DNA from: Lentisphaeria bacterium | GTDB taxonomy: Bacteria; Verrucomicrobiota; Lentisphaeria; Victivallales; UBA1829 | Length of the DNA stretch: 12,453 nucleotides | Assembly (NCBI GenBank): GCA_017623265.1 | Contig: JAGAPM010000096.1 | Location: 1-12,453 of the forward strand | Direction: 5' to 3' | In this document: positions 6,132 to 12,453 of the stretch, piece after piece | How positions within the stretch are numbered: position 1 is the first letter of the stretch | Layout: each line of letters begins with the position of its first letter | The notes under the pieces: model-generated | The model's input: only the letters and a program-made list of their open reading frames with translations | The model's database searches: none | Told to the model about the DNA's origin: nothing | Translations under genes and position numbers: made by a program

Positions 6132-6560
6132 TTATGCAAAAAGAGCATCATGGCTCAGCAGACGCATACCTTCTGCATTGGCAAGTTTGTTCACGGCTGT
6201 ATCCGGATCATCGAAACGGAAGATCAGGATCGCTTTGCTGTTGGGTCCGGCGAAAGCGTACATGTATTCCACATTCAGATCCGTGCCGTCCAGCATGGCA
6301 AGAATATTGAAAAGGCTGCCGGCTTCGTGGGTGACTTCAATCGCCACCACATCCGTCAATCGGACAGCAAAATTGTTCTTTTCCAGCAGTTCTTTTGCCT
6401 GTTCCCAGTCCTTGATGATCAGACGCAGGACGCCGAAGAACTTGGTATCTGCCAATGTGAGAGAGGCGATATTGATCCCGGCATCCGCCAGCAGCTTACA
6501 GGGAGCGGTCATGGCACCGGGCTTGTTTTCGATAAAGAGGGAAAGCTGTGTGATCTTCAT
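6132..6560 (-). CDS. Tandem ACT-domain protein
   Basis: 142 aa made of two ACT repeats with no enzymatic domain. The first begins MKITQLSLFIENKPGAM (1-17) and the second VVAIEVTHEAGSLFNIL (71-87). Both carry the Pro/Ala-Gly turn (NKPGAM, HEAGSL) that contacts amino-acid ligands in ACT dimers. Small proteins of this kind commonly sit beside paaK and ior genes and are presumed amino-acid sensors. Here it lies between paaK (20 nt upstream) and cimA (8 nt downstream), so aromatic or branched-chain amino acids are plausible ligands; this is inference. AAAGGA is about 9 nt before the ATG. It could bind and modulate PaaK, IorAB or CimA, all made from the same transcript. Confidence 0.9.
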   Translation of the reverse strand: MKITQLSLFIENKPGAMTAPCKLLADAGINIASLTLADTKFFGVLRLIIKDWEQAKELLEKNNFAVRLTDVVAIEVTHEAGSLFNILAMLDGTDLNVEYMYAFAGPNSKAILIFRFDDPDTAVNKLANAEGMRLLSHDALFA

Positions 6561-6580
6561 GGTCGTATATCCTTTCCGGT

Positions 6581-7915
6581 TCAGAGTCCTTCATTCAGAT
6601 CGCGTTTATCGATCACCCGTTTTGCCTTGCCTTCGCTCCGGGGGATGGAGTTGGGTGCCATCATGTGCACAAAGACACGGATCCCCAGCGTGTGTTCGAT
6701 CGCCTGGGAGATGCGGTTCTTCACTTCTTCCATGCCGCTGACTGTATCTTTGAACAGGGAGTCGTTCACTTCAATGTCAACTTCCACATTATCCAGTCCA
6801 TGACTGCGGGTCAGCACGATCTGATAAACCGGCAGGACTTCTTCCACCTTCATGATGGCAGCTTCGATCTGGGACGGGAACACATTGACACCACGGATGA
6901 TGAACATGTCATCGCTTCTTCTTGCGATCTTGGCGATCCGGCGGATCGTTCTGCCGCAAGCGCAAGGTTCGGTGATGATCTTGGAAATGTCACGCGTTCT
7001 GTAACGCAGCATGGGCATGGCGTCCTTGCTCAATGTGGAGAGGACAAGTTCCCCTTCTTCGCCGTCCGGCAGCACTTCGCCGGTCTGCGGGTCGATGATT
7101 TCCGGGTAGAACAGGTCTTCAAAGATGTGCAGACCTTCCCCGCAGCCGCAGCTGCAGCCAACACCGGGACCGGTGATTTCGGAAAGTCCATAAATATCGT
7201 ACGCCTTGATGCCCGCTTTCTTTTCAATGTGAGCGCGCATTTCTTCGGTCCAGGGTTCCGCACCGAACACACCCACGCGGATGGGCAGTTCCCGCATATC
7301 GATTCCCATACGGTCCGCCACTTCCAACAGATGCGTGAAATAGCTGGGCGTACAGGCAATACAGGTCACGCCGAAGTCCTTGATCAGCATAACCTGACGC
7401 TCTGTATTCCCGCCGGATGCAGGCACAACAGTGGCACCCAGTTTTTCCAGACCATAGTGGGCGCCGAGACCGCCGGTAAAGAGACCGTAGCCGTAGGAAA
7501 CCTGTGCGATATCGCCTTCCCGGACACCGCAGGCGGCAAAGCAGCGTGCCACCGCATAGGACCAGTCTTCAATGTCTTCTTTGGTGTAACCGACAACGAT
7601 AGGCTTACCGGTCGTGCCGCTGGATGCGTGCAGACGGACCACATCTTTCATGGGGCTGGCAAAAAGTCCATAGGGATAGGTATCGCGCAGGTCGGACTTC
7701 ATGGTAAAGGGCAGTTTGCAGATATCATCAATGCTCTTGATGTCTTCCGGCTTCACGCCCCGTTCGTCCATTCTCTGACGGAACAGAGGAACGTTTTTGT
7801 AGGAGATGTCCACCATGTGCTGGAGGTTTTCGGTCTGGATCATGCGCAGCCGTTCACGGGGCATGAAGTCCATGGCACTGACAGGGTGGGAGAACTGACC
7901 GCAGGTCGTGCTCAT
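6581..7915 (-). CDS. paaK: Phenylacetate-CoA ligase family enzyme (PaaK-type)
   Basis: 444 aa, an adenylate-forming ligase that joins an aryl or acyl acid to CoA with ATP, giving AMP. Visible motifs are the phosphate loop HASSGTTGKP (96-105), TPSYFTHL (189-196), IYGLSEITGPG (241-251), YRTRDI (305-310), IIRGVNVFPSQIEAA (339-353) and the C-terminal SEGKAKRVI (427-435) with the adenylation lysine. A Cys cluster GCSCGCGEG (253-261) precedes the conserved GLHIFED, and a second Cys pair occurs in EPCACGRT (316-323); the two might form a metal site. Placed after iorAB, it probably works on the same aryl or acyl acids. It could activate arylacetates so that IorAB can carboxylate them to 2-oxo acids, or run as a salvage step. 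An AAGGAAAAGGAA tract lies upstream of the ATG. The substrate is not fixed by sequence. Confidence 0.93.
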   Translation of the reverse strand: MSTTCGQFSHPVSAMDFMPRERLRMIQTENLQHMVDISYKNVPLFRQRMDERGVKPEDIKSIDDICKLPFTMKSDLRDTYPYGLFASPMKDVVRLHASSGTTGKPIVVGYTKEDIEDWSYAVARCFAACGVREGDIAQVSYGYGLFTGGLGAHYGLEKLGATVVPASGGNTERQVMLIKDFGVTCIACTPSYFTHLLEVADRMGIDMRELPIRVGVFGAEPWTEEMRAHIEKKAGIKAYDIYGLSEITGPGVGCSCGCGEGLHIFEDLFYPEIIDPQTGEVLPDGEEGELVLSTLSKDAMPMLRYRTRDISKIITEPCACGRTIRRIAKIARRSDDMFIIRGVNVFPSQIEAAIMKVEEVLPVYQIVLTRSHGLDNVEVDIEVNDSLFKDTVSGMEEVKNRISQAIEHTLGIRVFVHMMAPNSIPRSEGKAKRVIDKRDLNEGL

Positions 7916-7966
7916 TTTTGTGTTTCCTTTTCCTTTGATTGTTCTATTTCTTTGCGGTTTCCCGTC

Positions 7967-8443
7967 TCACTTTGCTTCAAAGGCGCGGCGGAAAGCTGTA
8001 ATATTTTCTTCAGCAACGGTTCCGGAGAAGTTTTCCCGGATCAGGTCAATCCAGAGTCCTTCCGGGAACGCAAGATAACGGTTCAGTACGCCCAGCATGG
8101 CGATATTCATCATGCGGGAGGCACGGTACTCTTCCGGGATGTCTTCATCGCGGATGATCACGGTGTTTTCGTTCAGGAACGCAGCACAGACTTCGATCTG
8201 GTCGGCAGAAACAGCGATCATATAATCCGCTTCGCCCGCCGGGATCATGGGGCTTGCCACTTTTTCGCCGAACCGGACATCGCTGGAAACAGAACCACCG
8301 CGCTGACTCATGCCGTGCAGTTCGCTTTTCTTCACATCGCAACCCATCCGGAATGCAGCTTCCGTCAACATATCCGAGGCACGGATGATCCCCTGACCAC
8401 CGATCCCCGCAAACATTACATTGGTAACTTTTCCATTTTTCAT
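7967..8443 (-). CDS. iorB: Indolepyruvate:ferredoxin oxidoreductase, beta subunit
   Basis: 158 aa, the gamma-type domain of 2-oxoacid:ferredoxin oxidoreductases. It pairs with IorA to decarboxylate aryl pyruvates oxidatively to aryl-CoA, a reaction that can run in reverse in anaerobes. It shows GIGGQGIIRASDML (13-26), ELHGMSQRGGSVSSDVRFG (41-59), SPMIPAGEADYMIAVSADQIE and MNIAMLGVLNRYL (112-124). At 158 aa it is shorter than the roughly 190 aa common for IorB; the region between VIIRDE and MMNIAML is compact. The start codon overlaps the iorA stop (ATGA, 8440-8443), so the two subunits are translationally coupled. paaK follows after 51 nt. Confidence 0.95.
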   Translation of the reverse strand: MKNGKVTNVMFAGIGGQGIIRASDMLTEAAFRMGCDVKKSELHGMSQRGGSVSSDVRFGEKVASPMIPAGEADYMIAVSADQIEVCAAFLNENTVIIRDEDIPEEYRASRMMNIAMLGVLNRYLAFPEGLWIDLIRENFSGTVAEENITAFRRAFEAK

Positions 8444-10029
8444 TTTGCACCGCCTTTCTTGGCAAGTTTCTTCATTTCAAGGATGCACGGACGGCGCACA
8501 ATAATCACGCTCACATCGTTGGATGCCAGGCGCGTCTTCACCAGTTCTGCGTATTTTTCGTTTTCCGTCACCGGATCGATCACATCAACGTTATCCACCC
8601 CCAGGGACTTGCAGAGGTCTTCCAGCACGATCCGGGGAGCGTCTTCCAGTTTCATATTTCTGCCGGTAGCGGCATGTTCCTGGAATCCGGTCATCGCCGT
8701 AGTGGAGTTATCCAGAATGAAGACAAGATGTCCGGTCGCGGGCCGGTTATAGACCATTTCCACGATCCCGGTGATGCCGCTGTGCATGAACGTACTGTCG
8801 CCGATCACGCTTACAACCCGGCGGGAGGTCTCTTCATCAAACGCACGACGCATCCCCAACGCCATACCGATGCTGGCGCCCATACAGAGGGAATAGTGCA
8901 TGGCATTGAACGGCGGCAGGACACCCAGCGTATAGCAGCCGATATCTCCGGCAACAATGCAGTTCAGATCCCGGAGCAGCTCGAAAGTCTTCCGGTGAGG
9001 ACAACCCGGGCAGAGTGCGGGCGGGCGACCGGGAGCGGCTGCGGCTTCCGGTTCGGAATCGTTGGCAAGGAGCTTTTTCACACGGGAAACGCTCAGTTCG
9101 CCGAATTCAAAGATCTCCGCTTTCGGCATCACATCCACACCGAGGAGGCGGATATTTTCTTCCAGGAAACGGGTCCCCTCTTCCACCACCACGACTTTCT
9201 TCACGGTTGCAGCAAAATCCTTGATCAATTTTGCGGGCAGAGGCCAAGTCATACCCAGCTTCAACACCTTTGCCTCCGGGGCGGCTTCCAGCGAGTGATA
9301 ATATGCCACACCGGAAGTAATGATTCCCAGTTCCGCTTCTGCAGCACCGCCGATCCGGTTCAAACCTTCGCTGCCATCGTTCCAGACGGCAAGATCATTC
9401 ATCTTCTGCACCAGACGGACATGTGCCGGTTTTGCGTTGGCGGGAACCATGACCCGTTCTTTCACATTGGGCGTGAAAGCGGGAACGGCAGGCTGTTCCG
9501 CCGCTTTCCAGCGGTTCACGATCCCGCGGGAATGGCAGACACGGGTGGTCATGCGCAGCAACACGGGCTGATGGAATTTTTCAGAGATCTCATAGGCACG
9601 GATCGTAAAGTCATAGGCTTCCTGACTGTCGGAGGGTTCCAGCATAGGCATCTGGGCAAACTTCGCATAGTTGCGGTTGTCCTGTTCGTTCTGACTGGAT
9701 GCCATACCGGGATCATCGGCAGAGACCAGGATCATGCCACCAGTCACGCCGGTATAGGTGAGGGTAAAGAGCGGGTCCGCCGCCACGTTTACGCCCACAT
9801 GCTTCATGGTCACGATACTTCTTGCTCCGGCAAGCGCAGTACCGGCGCCCACTTCAAGTGCGACTTTTTCATTGGGAGCCCATTCCGCATTGCCGCCGAT
9901 AGCGGACAGCGTTTCAAGGATCTCGGTGGAGGGAGTGCCGGGATAACCGACACCCGTACGGACGGCGCAATCAAACGCCGCATGTGCCACGGCTTCATCG
10001 CCGCTGAGGATCAGTTTGTTTTCTGCCAT
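8440..10029 (-). CDS. iorA: Indolepyruvate:ferredoxin oxidoreductase, alpha subunit, without C-terminal ferredoxin domain
   Basis: 529 aa. The N-terminal pyrimidine-binding domain has GYPGTPSTEILE (28-39), VGVNVAADPLFT (78-89) and SADDPGMASSQNEQDNR (103-119). The TPP-binding domain has LCPGCPHRKTFELL (339-352), GDIGCYTLGVLPPF (361-374), MGASIGMALG and the cofactor motif from GDSTFMHSG (410-418) to DNSTTAMTGFQ (440-450). Many IorA proteins are longer, about 580-620 aa, and end in two 4Fe-4S clusters. This one ends at RRPCILEMKKLAKKGGAK with no CxxCxxC motif, then overlaps iorB. The ending looks natural, since shorter IorA proteins occur in other anaerobes. Electrons would need another route off the TPP site. 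It is the first gene of the operon, with its own promoter and AGG about 7 nt before the ATG. Confidence 0.95.
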   Translation of the reverse strand: MAENKLILSGDEAVAHAAFDCAVRTGVGYPGTPSTEILETLSAIGGNAEWAPNEKVALEVGAGTALAGARSIVTMKHVGVNVAADPLFTLTYTGVTGGMILVSADDPGMASSQNEQDNRNYAKFAQMPMLEPSDSQEAYDFTIRAYEISEKFHQPVLLRMTTRVCHSRGIVNRWKAAEQPAVPAFTPNVKERVMVPANAKPAHVRLVQKMNDLAVWNDGSEGLNRIGGAAEAELGIITSGVAYYHSLEAAPEAKVLKLGMTWPLPAKLIKDFAATVKKVVVVEEGTRFLEENIRLLGVDVMPKAEIFEFGELSVSRVKKLLANDSEPEAAAAPGRPPALCPGCPHRKTFELLRDLNCIVAGDIGCYTLGVLPPFNAMHYSLCMGASIGMALGMRRAFDEETSRRVVSVIGDSTFMHSGITGIVEMVYNRPATGHLVFILDNSTTAMTGFQEHAATGRNMKLEDAPRIVLEDLCKSLGVDNVDVIDPVTENEKYAELVKTRLASNDVSVIIVRRPCILEMKKLAKKGGAK

Positions 10030-10045
10030 ATTCTTACCTGTTTTC

Positions 10046-10087
10046 CGGTTATGATTTATATTTAATAAACATAATGTAACATAACCG
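10046..10087. promoter_or_regulatory. Inverted repeat flanking the iorA -10 region, operator candidate
   Basis: CGGTTATG (10046-10053) and CATAACCG (10080-10087) form a perfect 8-bp inverted repeat with 26 nt between the arms. One arm lies in the promoter spacer and the other lies downstream of the predicted start site. The arm centres are 34 bp apart, about three helical turns, which suits a protein binding one face of the DNA. It could instead form an RNA stem only if transcription started further upstream. Confidence 0.35.
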
Positions 10088-10100
10088 TTGCAATTTTCAA
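10073..10100 (-). promoter_or_regulatory. Putative promoter of the iorA operon
   Basis: On the minus strand TTGAAA (10095-10100) is followed after 16 nt by the extended -10 TGT-TACATT (-10 at 10073-10078). The predicted start site is near 10065, about 36 nt before the iorA ATG. The surrounding 100 bp are much more AT-rich than the genes on either side. Confidence 0.45.
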
Positions 10101-10123
10101 TCAGAAAACACGGGGAATATCAG

Positions 10124-10153
10124 AAAAAATAATAAGATTTTTACGAAAAATCT
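10124..10153 (-). terminator. AT-rich intrinsic terminator after metW
   Basis: On the minus strand AGATTTTT-CGT-AAAAATCT forms a perfect 8-bp stem, followed by TATTATTTTTT. It begins 9 nt after the metW stop. The stem is AT-rich, so strength is uncertain, but position and T-tract fit a terminator separating metXW from the iorA operon. Confidence 0.55.
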
Positions 10154-10161
10154 GCCGATTT

Positions 10162-10794
10162 TCAGCGTTCGATCACAAAAACACAGTTGGAGCAGAACAG
10201 ATTCGGCCAAACTTTTCCCAGAAACGGCAGAAAATCGCCCCTATTGGAAAGGGGGATCTCTTTGATAACACGGATTTTCAACTCCCTGAAAAGATTCCGC
10301 AAGTCCGCTATCGTGCCGGGATGAATCGTTTGATTGTTATACCACGGACGGGGCAGATTCCGGTTCACCGGCATATTTCCGAAAATCAGAGGAATCCGGT
10401 TGTTGATGTGACCAAAATTCATGAACGAAATAATACCGCATTTGCCGATTCGCAGCATCTCCTGCAAAAGCAGATCCGGGCGGTGCACCGACTGCAGAGT
10501 ACGGGAAAGCAGCACAAAATCGTAGGTGTTATCTGCAAACTCACCAAGATCTGTGTCCAAATCGCCCTGAATGACCGGCACGCCGCGCTCAATGCACTGC
10601 ATAAGTTTCTGCTGATCCAGTTCCACGCCGGTAACTTTCGCCTGTTTCTGCTCCTTGAGGACTTTCAGCAGTCTGCCGGAACCGCAACCAAGGTCAAGGA
10701 TACGGGAGCCGGCAGGGATCATGTCCCGGATCGTCTGCAAGTCATGGCGTTCCAGCAGGAGTTCATCGGTATTGTTGTAATGTCGGGTACTCAT
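10162..10794 (-). CDS. metW: Methionine biosynthesis protein MetW (SAM-dependent methyltransferase fold)
   Basis: 210 aa. The class I methyltransferase motif I is RILDLGCGSGRLLKVL (31-46), followed by VTGVELDQQ (54-62), the acidic GDLDTDL (77-83) and YDFVLLSRTLQSVHRPDLLLQEMLRIG (91-117). The later part, FMNFGHINNRIPLIFGNMPVNRNLPRPWYNNQTIH, is characteristic of MetW. In the MetX/MetW pair, MetW stimulates or is required for homoserine O-acyltransferase activity; its own methyl acceptor is not established. The start codon overlaps the metX stop (ATGA, 10791-10794) and AAGGAG lies 11 nt upstream inside metX, so the pair is co-translated. An intrinsic terminator follows. No metY or metB is seen nearby. 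Confidence 0.94.
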   Translation of the reverse strand: MSTRHYNNTDELLLERHDLQTIRDMIPAGSRILDLGCGSGRLLKVLKEQKQAKVTGVELDQQKLMQCIERGVPVIQGDLDTDLGEFADNTYDFVLLSRTLQSVHRPDLLLQEMLRIGKCGIISFMNFGHINNRIPLIFGNMPVNRNLPRPWYNNQTIHPGTIADLRNLFRELKIRVIKEIPLSNRGDFLPFLGKVWPNLFCSNCVFVIER

Positions 10795-11954
10795 TGTTCA
10801 GTCAGCTCCTTGTAGCGGTTGATCAGGAAGTTGCGGATCATGTCGCCCAGCGTTTCTGTTTCCAGCAGGAACGCATCGTGTCCGTAACTGGAAATGATGT
10901 TGCTGTATGTGACATCAGTGCCGTTCTGCAGCAGGGAGCGTACCAGCTTCCAGCTCTGATAGGGCGGAAACAGCCAGTCACTGGAGAACGAAACGACCAG
11001 AAAGGGGAATTTCGCCACAGAAAGAGCTTTTGTCAGATCGCCATCCGCCGCATCTGCGATATCAAAATAGTCGATCGCCCGTGTAATGTAGAGGTAGGAA
11101 TTTGCGTCAAACCGTTCCACAAACCGGGACCCCTGATAGTTGAGATAGCTCTCCACCTGAAAATCCTTGGCAAAATCAAAGGAATATTCATCTGAATTCT
11201 GAAGCATACGCCCGAACTTGCGCTGCATGGATTCATCGCTGAGGTAGGTAATGTGTGCGATCATCCGGGCAATGGCGAGTCCGCGCTGGGGCTGCGTCAC
11301 ATAGTCTCCGTTGTAGAATGTGGGGTCTGTCATGATCGCTTCCCGTGCCACCCAGTTGAAGGAAATGGACTGCGTAGAAATCTGCGGAGAAGTGGCGATC
11401 GCCAGGATCGCATTGGTGCAATCCGGATAATCCACCGCCCATTTCAGAGCCAACATTCCGCCCATGGAGCCGCCGGCGACCGCCATCCATTTTCCGATAC
11501 CGAGGTACTCCATCAGGCGTTTCTGGGCGCGGACCATATCCCCGATCGTAATCACGGGAAAATCAAGGTGATAGGGCTTTCCGGTATCCGGATTTACGCT
11601 GCCCGGCCCGGTAGAGCCGGAACAACCGCCGATAATGTTGCTGCACACGATAAAATAGCGATCCGTATCGAACGGTTTACCGGGTCCCACCATATCATCC
11701 CACCAACCGGGCTTCTTGTCTTCCGGTGTATATTTTCCGGCAAGATGAGCATCACCGGTCAGGGCATGTTCCACCAGAATGGCGTTATCTTTTGCGGGAG
11801 AGAGGGTGCCGTAGGTCTCATAGCGGATCACCACATTTTTCAGGCGTTTTCCGCAATCCAGCCGCAGGGCGGTCTCCTCGGTCTCCCCGAAGGTAAAATC
11901 ATGCCAGGCAACGATCCCTGCGGATCCTTCGTTCTGTTTCTGCGTTGTCGTCAT
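10791..11954 (-). CDS. metX: Homoserine O-acetyltransferase MetX
   Basis: 387 aa alpha/beta-hydrolase-fold acyltransferase that acylates homoserine, the committed step of methionine synthesis. Its sequence resembles acetyl-transferring MetX, although some MetX enzymes use succinyl-CoA. Conserved blocks are HALTGDAHLAG, GWWDDMVGPGKPFDTDRYF, the tract CSNIIGGCSGSTGPGSVNP and the elbow AVAGGSMGGMLALKW with nucleophile Ser163. SSDWLFPP (Asp326) and SSYGHDAFLLE (His359) complete the triad. ATG at 11952-11954 is chosen because GAGGTG lies 6 nt upstream. A GTG at 11961-11963 is in frame but lies inside that ribosome binding site. metW follows with a 4-nt overlap. Only 25 nt separate the start from the purC terminator, so transcription must come through that hairpin or from a start close to it. 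Confidence 0.96.
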   Translation of the reverse strand: MTTTQKQNEGSAGIVAWHDFTFGETEETALRLDCGKRLKNVVIRYETYGTLSPAKDNAILVEHALTGDAHLAGKYTPEDKKPGWWDDMVGPGKPFDTDRYFIVCSNIIGGCSGSTGPGSVNPDTGKPYHLDFPVITIGDMVRAQKRLMEYLGIGKWMAVAGGSMGGMLALKWAVDYPDCTNAILAIATSPQISTQSISFNWVAREAIMTDPTFYNGDYVTQPQRGLAIARMIAHITYLSDESMQRKFGRMLQNSDEYSFDFAKDFQVESYLNYQGSRFVERFDANSYLYITRAIDYFDIADAADGDLTKALSVAKFPFLVVSFSSDWLFPPYQSWKLVRSLLQNGTDVTYSNIISSYGHDAFLLETETLGDMIRNFLINRYKELTEQ

Positions 11955-11978
11955 ATTTTTCACCTCGAATTCTGATAG

Positions 11979-12012
11979 AAAAACGGCAGTACCCTGAGTG
12001 CAGGCACTGCCG
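11979..12012 (-). terminator. Intrinsic terminator after purC
   Basis: On the minus strand CGGCAGTGCC pairs with GGTACTGCCG (one G-U pair) across a 9-nt loop and is followed directly by TTTTT. It starts 50 nt after the purC stop. Because it ends just 25 nt before the metX ATG, it may also act in the metX leader. Confidence 0.8.
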
Positions 12013-12061
12013 CGGAAATCAACTTTACAAACTGAAATGAAAAAGGATCAGTTCATAGGCT
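12013..12061. other. purC 3' untranslated stretch
   Basis: 49 nt between the purC stop and the terminator. It holds a short inverted repeat AACTGA/TCAGTT with a 12-nt loop and no coding sequence. No convincing metX promoter was found here; TGTAAA is a possible -10 without a good -35. Confidence 0.3.
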
Positions 12062-12453
12062 TCAATCCAAAGTCCTGCCACTGAGTGCTTTCAAAGCACC
12101 GAGATATTTTTCTCTTGTCTTGGCAACGATATCGCACGGCAAAGCCGGAGCCGGAGGAGTCTTATCCCAATCCAGGCTTTCCAGATAGTCGCGGACGAAC
12201 TGTTTATCCAAGCTCGGCGGGTTGGTACCGACCACATATTCATCCTTCGGCCAGAAACGGCTGGAATCGGGAGTCAGGACTTCGTCGATCAGCGTGATTT
12301 CGCCATCGACTTCGCCGAATTCGAACTTGGTATCCGCCAGCAGGATCCCGCATTTTTCTGCGTGATTCGCTGCATCCTTGTAGATCCGCAGAGAGAAATC
12401 CGCCAGATGCTGGGCTTTCTCTTCGCCGACAATCTTCTGTGCTTCTTCGAAGG
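12062..12453 (-). CDS. purC: SAICAR synthetase (3' part, starts beyond the window)
   Basis: The last 129 codons plus the stop are present. Phosphoribosylaminoimidazole-succinocarboxamide synthase joins CAIR and aspartate with ATP in purine synthesis. The diagnostic blocks near the C-terminus are clear: LLADTKFEFGEVDGEITLIDEVLTPDSSRFWP, then KQFVRDYLESLDWDKTPPAPALP and a closing KTREKYLGALKALSGRTLD. The preceding helix (FSLRIYKDAANHAEKCGI) is also typical. The longer C-terminal region resembles the roughly 290-300 aa form rather than the short 235-240 aa bacterial form, but the N-terminus is not visible. TGA is at 12062-12064 and an intrinsic terminator follows. Confidence 0.95.
   Translation of the reverse strand, partial: FEEAQKIVGEEKAQHLADFSLRIYKDAANHAEKCGILLADTKFEFGEVDGEITLIDEVLTPDSSRFWPKDEYVVGTNPPSLDKQFVRDYLESLDWDKTPPAPALPCDIVAKTREKYLGALKALSGRTLD

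Noticed and set aside
5161..6741. Plus-strand open frame of about 526 codons opposite cimA and the ACT gene
   Set aside because: It is fully antisense to cimA and the ACT protein, crosses several gene boundaries, and has no family signature.
6665..8752. Very long plus-strand open frame (about 695 codons) opposite paaK, iorB and the start of iorA
   Set aside because: It is antisense to three genes with clear family motifs. Its product is rich in His, Arg, Phe and Gly with no recognisable domain, as expected from the complement of codon-biased coding DNA.
8674..10065. Plus-strand open frame of about 463 codons opposite iorA
   Set aside because: It mirrors iorA codons, has no domain, and has no convincing ribosome binding site or promoter.
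11955..12061. SAM-responsive riboswitch upstream of metX
   Set aside because: The gap is about 107 nt and mostly occupied by the purC 3' end and its terminator. No SAM-I, SAM-II or SAM/SAH core pattern was recognised by eye.
1..12453. CRISPR array, tRNA, rRNA, insertion sequence or prophage
   Set aside because: No regularly spaced repeats, cloverleaf-like sequence, terminal inverted repeats or transposase or phage motifs were seen. Gaps between genes are all under about 135 nt.

Overview
The window is a stretch of bacterial chromosome in which every supportable gene lies on the minus strand, so transcription runs from high to low coordinates. It holds 16 gene-level entries: two run off the window ends, and two are the halves of one interrupted gene. 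Spacing is tight, with several ATGA overlaps. No tRNA, rRNA, CRISPR array, insertion sequence or phage gene was seen. The base composition is moderate GC. The mix of an unsecreted-looking sialate O-acetylesterase-type SGNH hydrolase, an indolepyruvate:ferredoxin oxidoreductase and a PaaK-type ligase suggests an anaerobic, probably gut-associated bacterium. A PVC-group lineage such as Lentisphaerota/Victivallales is my best guess; this is inference, because no marker here settles the phylum.

Layout in order of transcription. (1) 12453-12062: the 3' end of purC, followed by a strong intrinsic terminator. (2) 11954-10162: metX-metW, overlapping by 4 nt, for activation of homoserine toward methionine, ending in an AT-rich terminator. 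(3) 10029 down to about 4101: a probable operon iorA-iorB-paaK-ACT protein-cimA-small hydrophobic protein, continuing into dciA (4096-3587). It has a recognisable promoter and a flanking inverted repeat just upstream of iorA. It links 2-keto acid, aryl-CoA and isoleucine-precursor chemistry with a tandem-ACT sensor. (4) 3497-1659: a translation cluster rpsP-khpA-trmD-rplS, with a good promoter inside the end of dciA and a strong terminator after rplS. rnhB follows directly and its first possible start codon lies only a few bases past that terminator. (5) 800-1: the 5' part of a sialate O-acetylesterase-like gene with its own promoter, whose -10 box sits inside a near-perfect palindrome.

The most notable observation is in cimA. 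The citramalate synthase reading frame is intact from 6123 to 4507 except for one TAA at 4990-4992. The stop falls at the junction between the catalytic barrel and the C-terminal LeuA-type allosteric domain. It would leave a complete catalytic domain without its feedback domain, resembling laboratory-evolved feedback-resistant CimA. Recent mutation, a natural split and a sequencing error are all possible. Secondary points are an IorA without the usual C-terminal ferredoxin domain, the absence of rimM from its usual place, a KhpA with an unusual Cys-containing N-terminal extension, an unrecognised small membrane protein, and two promoter-overlapping inverted repeats that look like operators.

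I did not find a clearly new multi-gene system. Most of the window is housekeeping and amino-acid metabolism.
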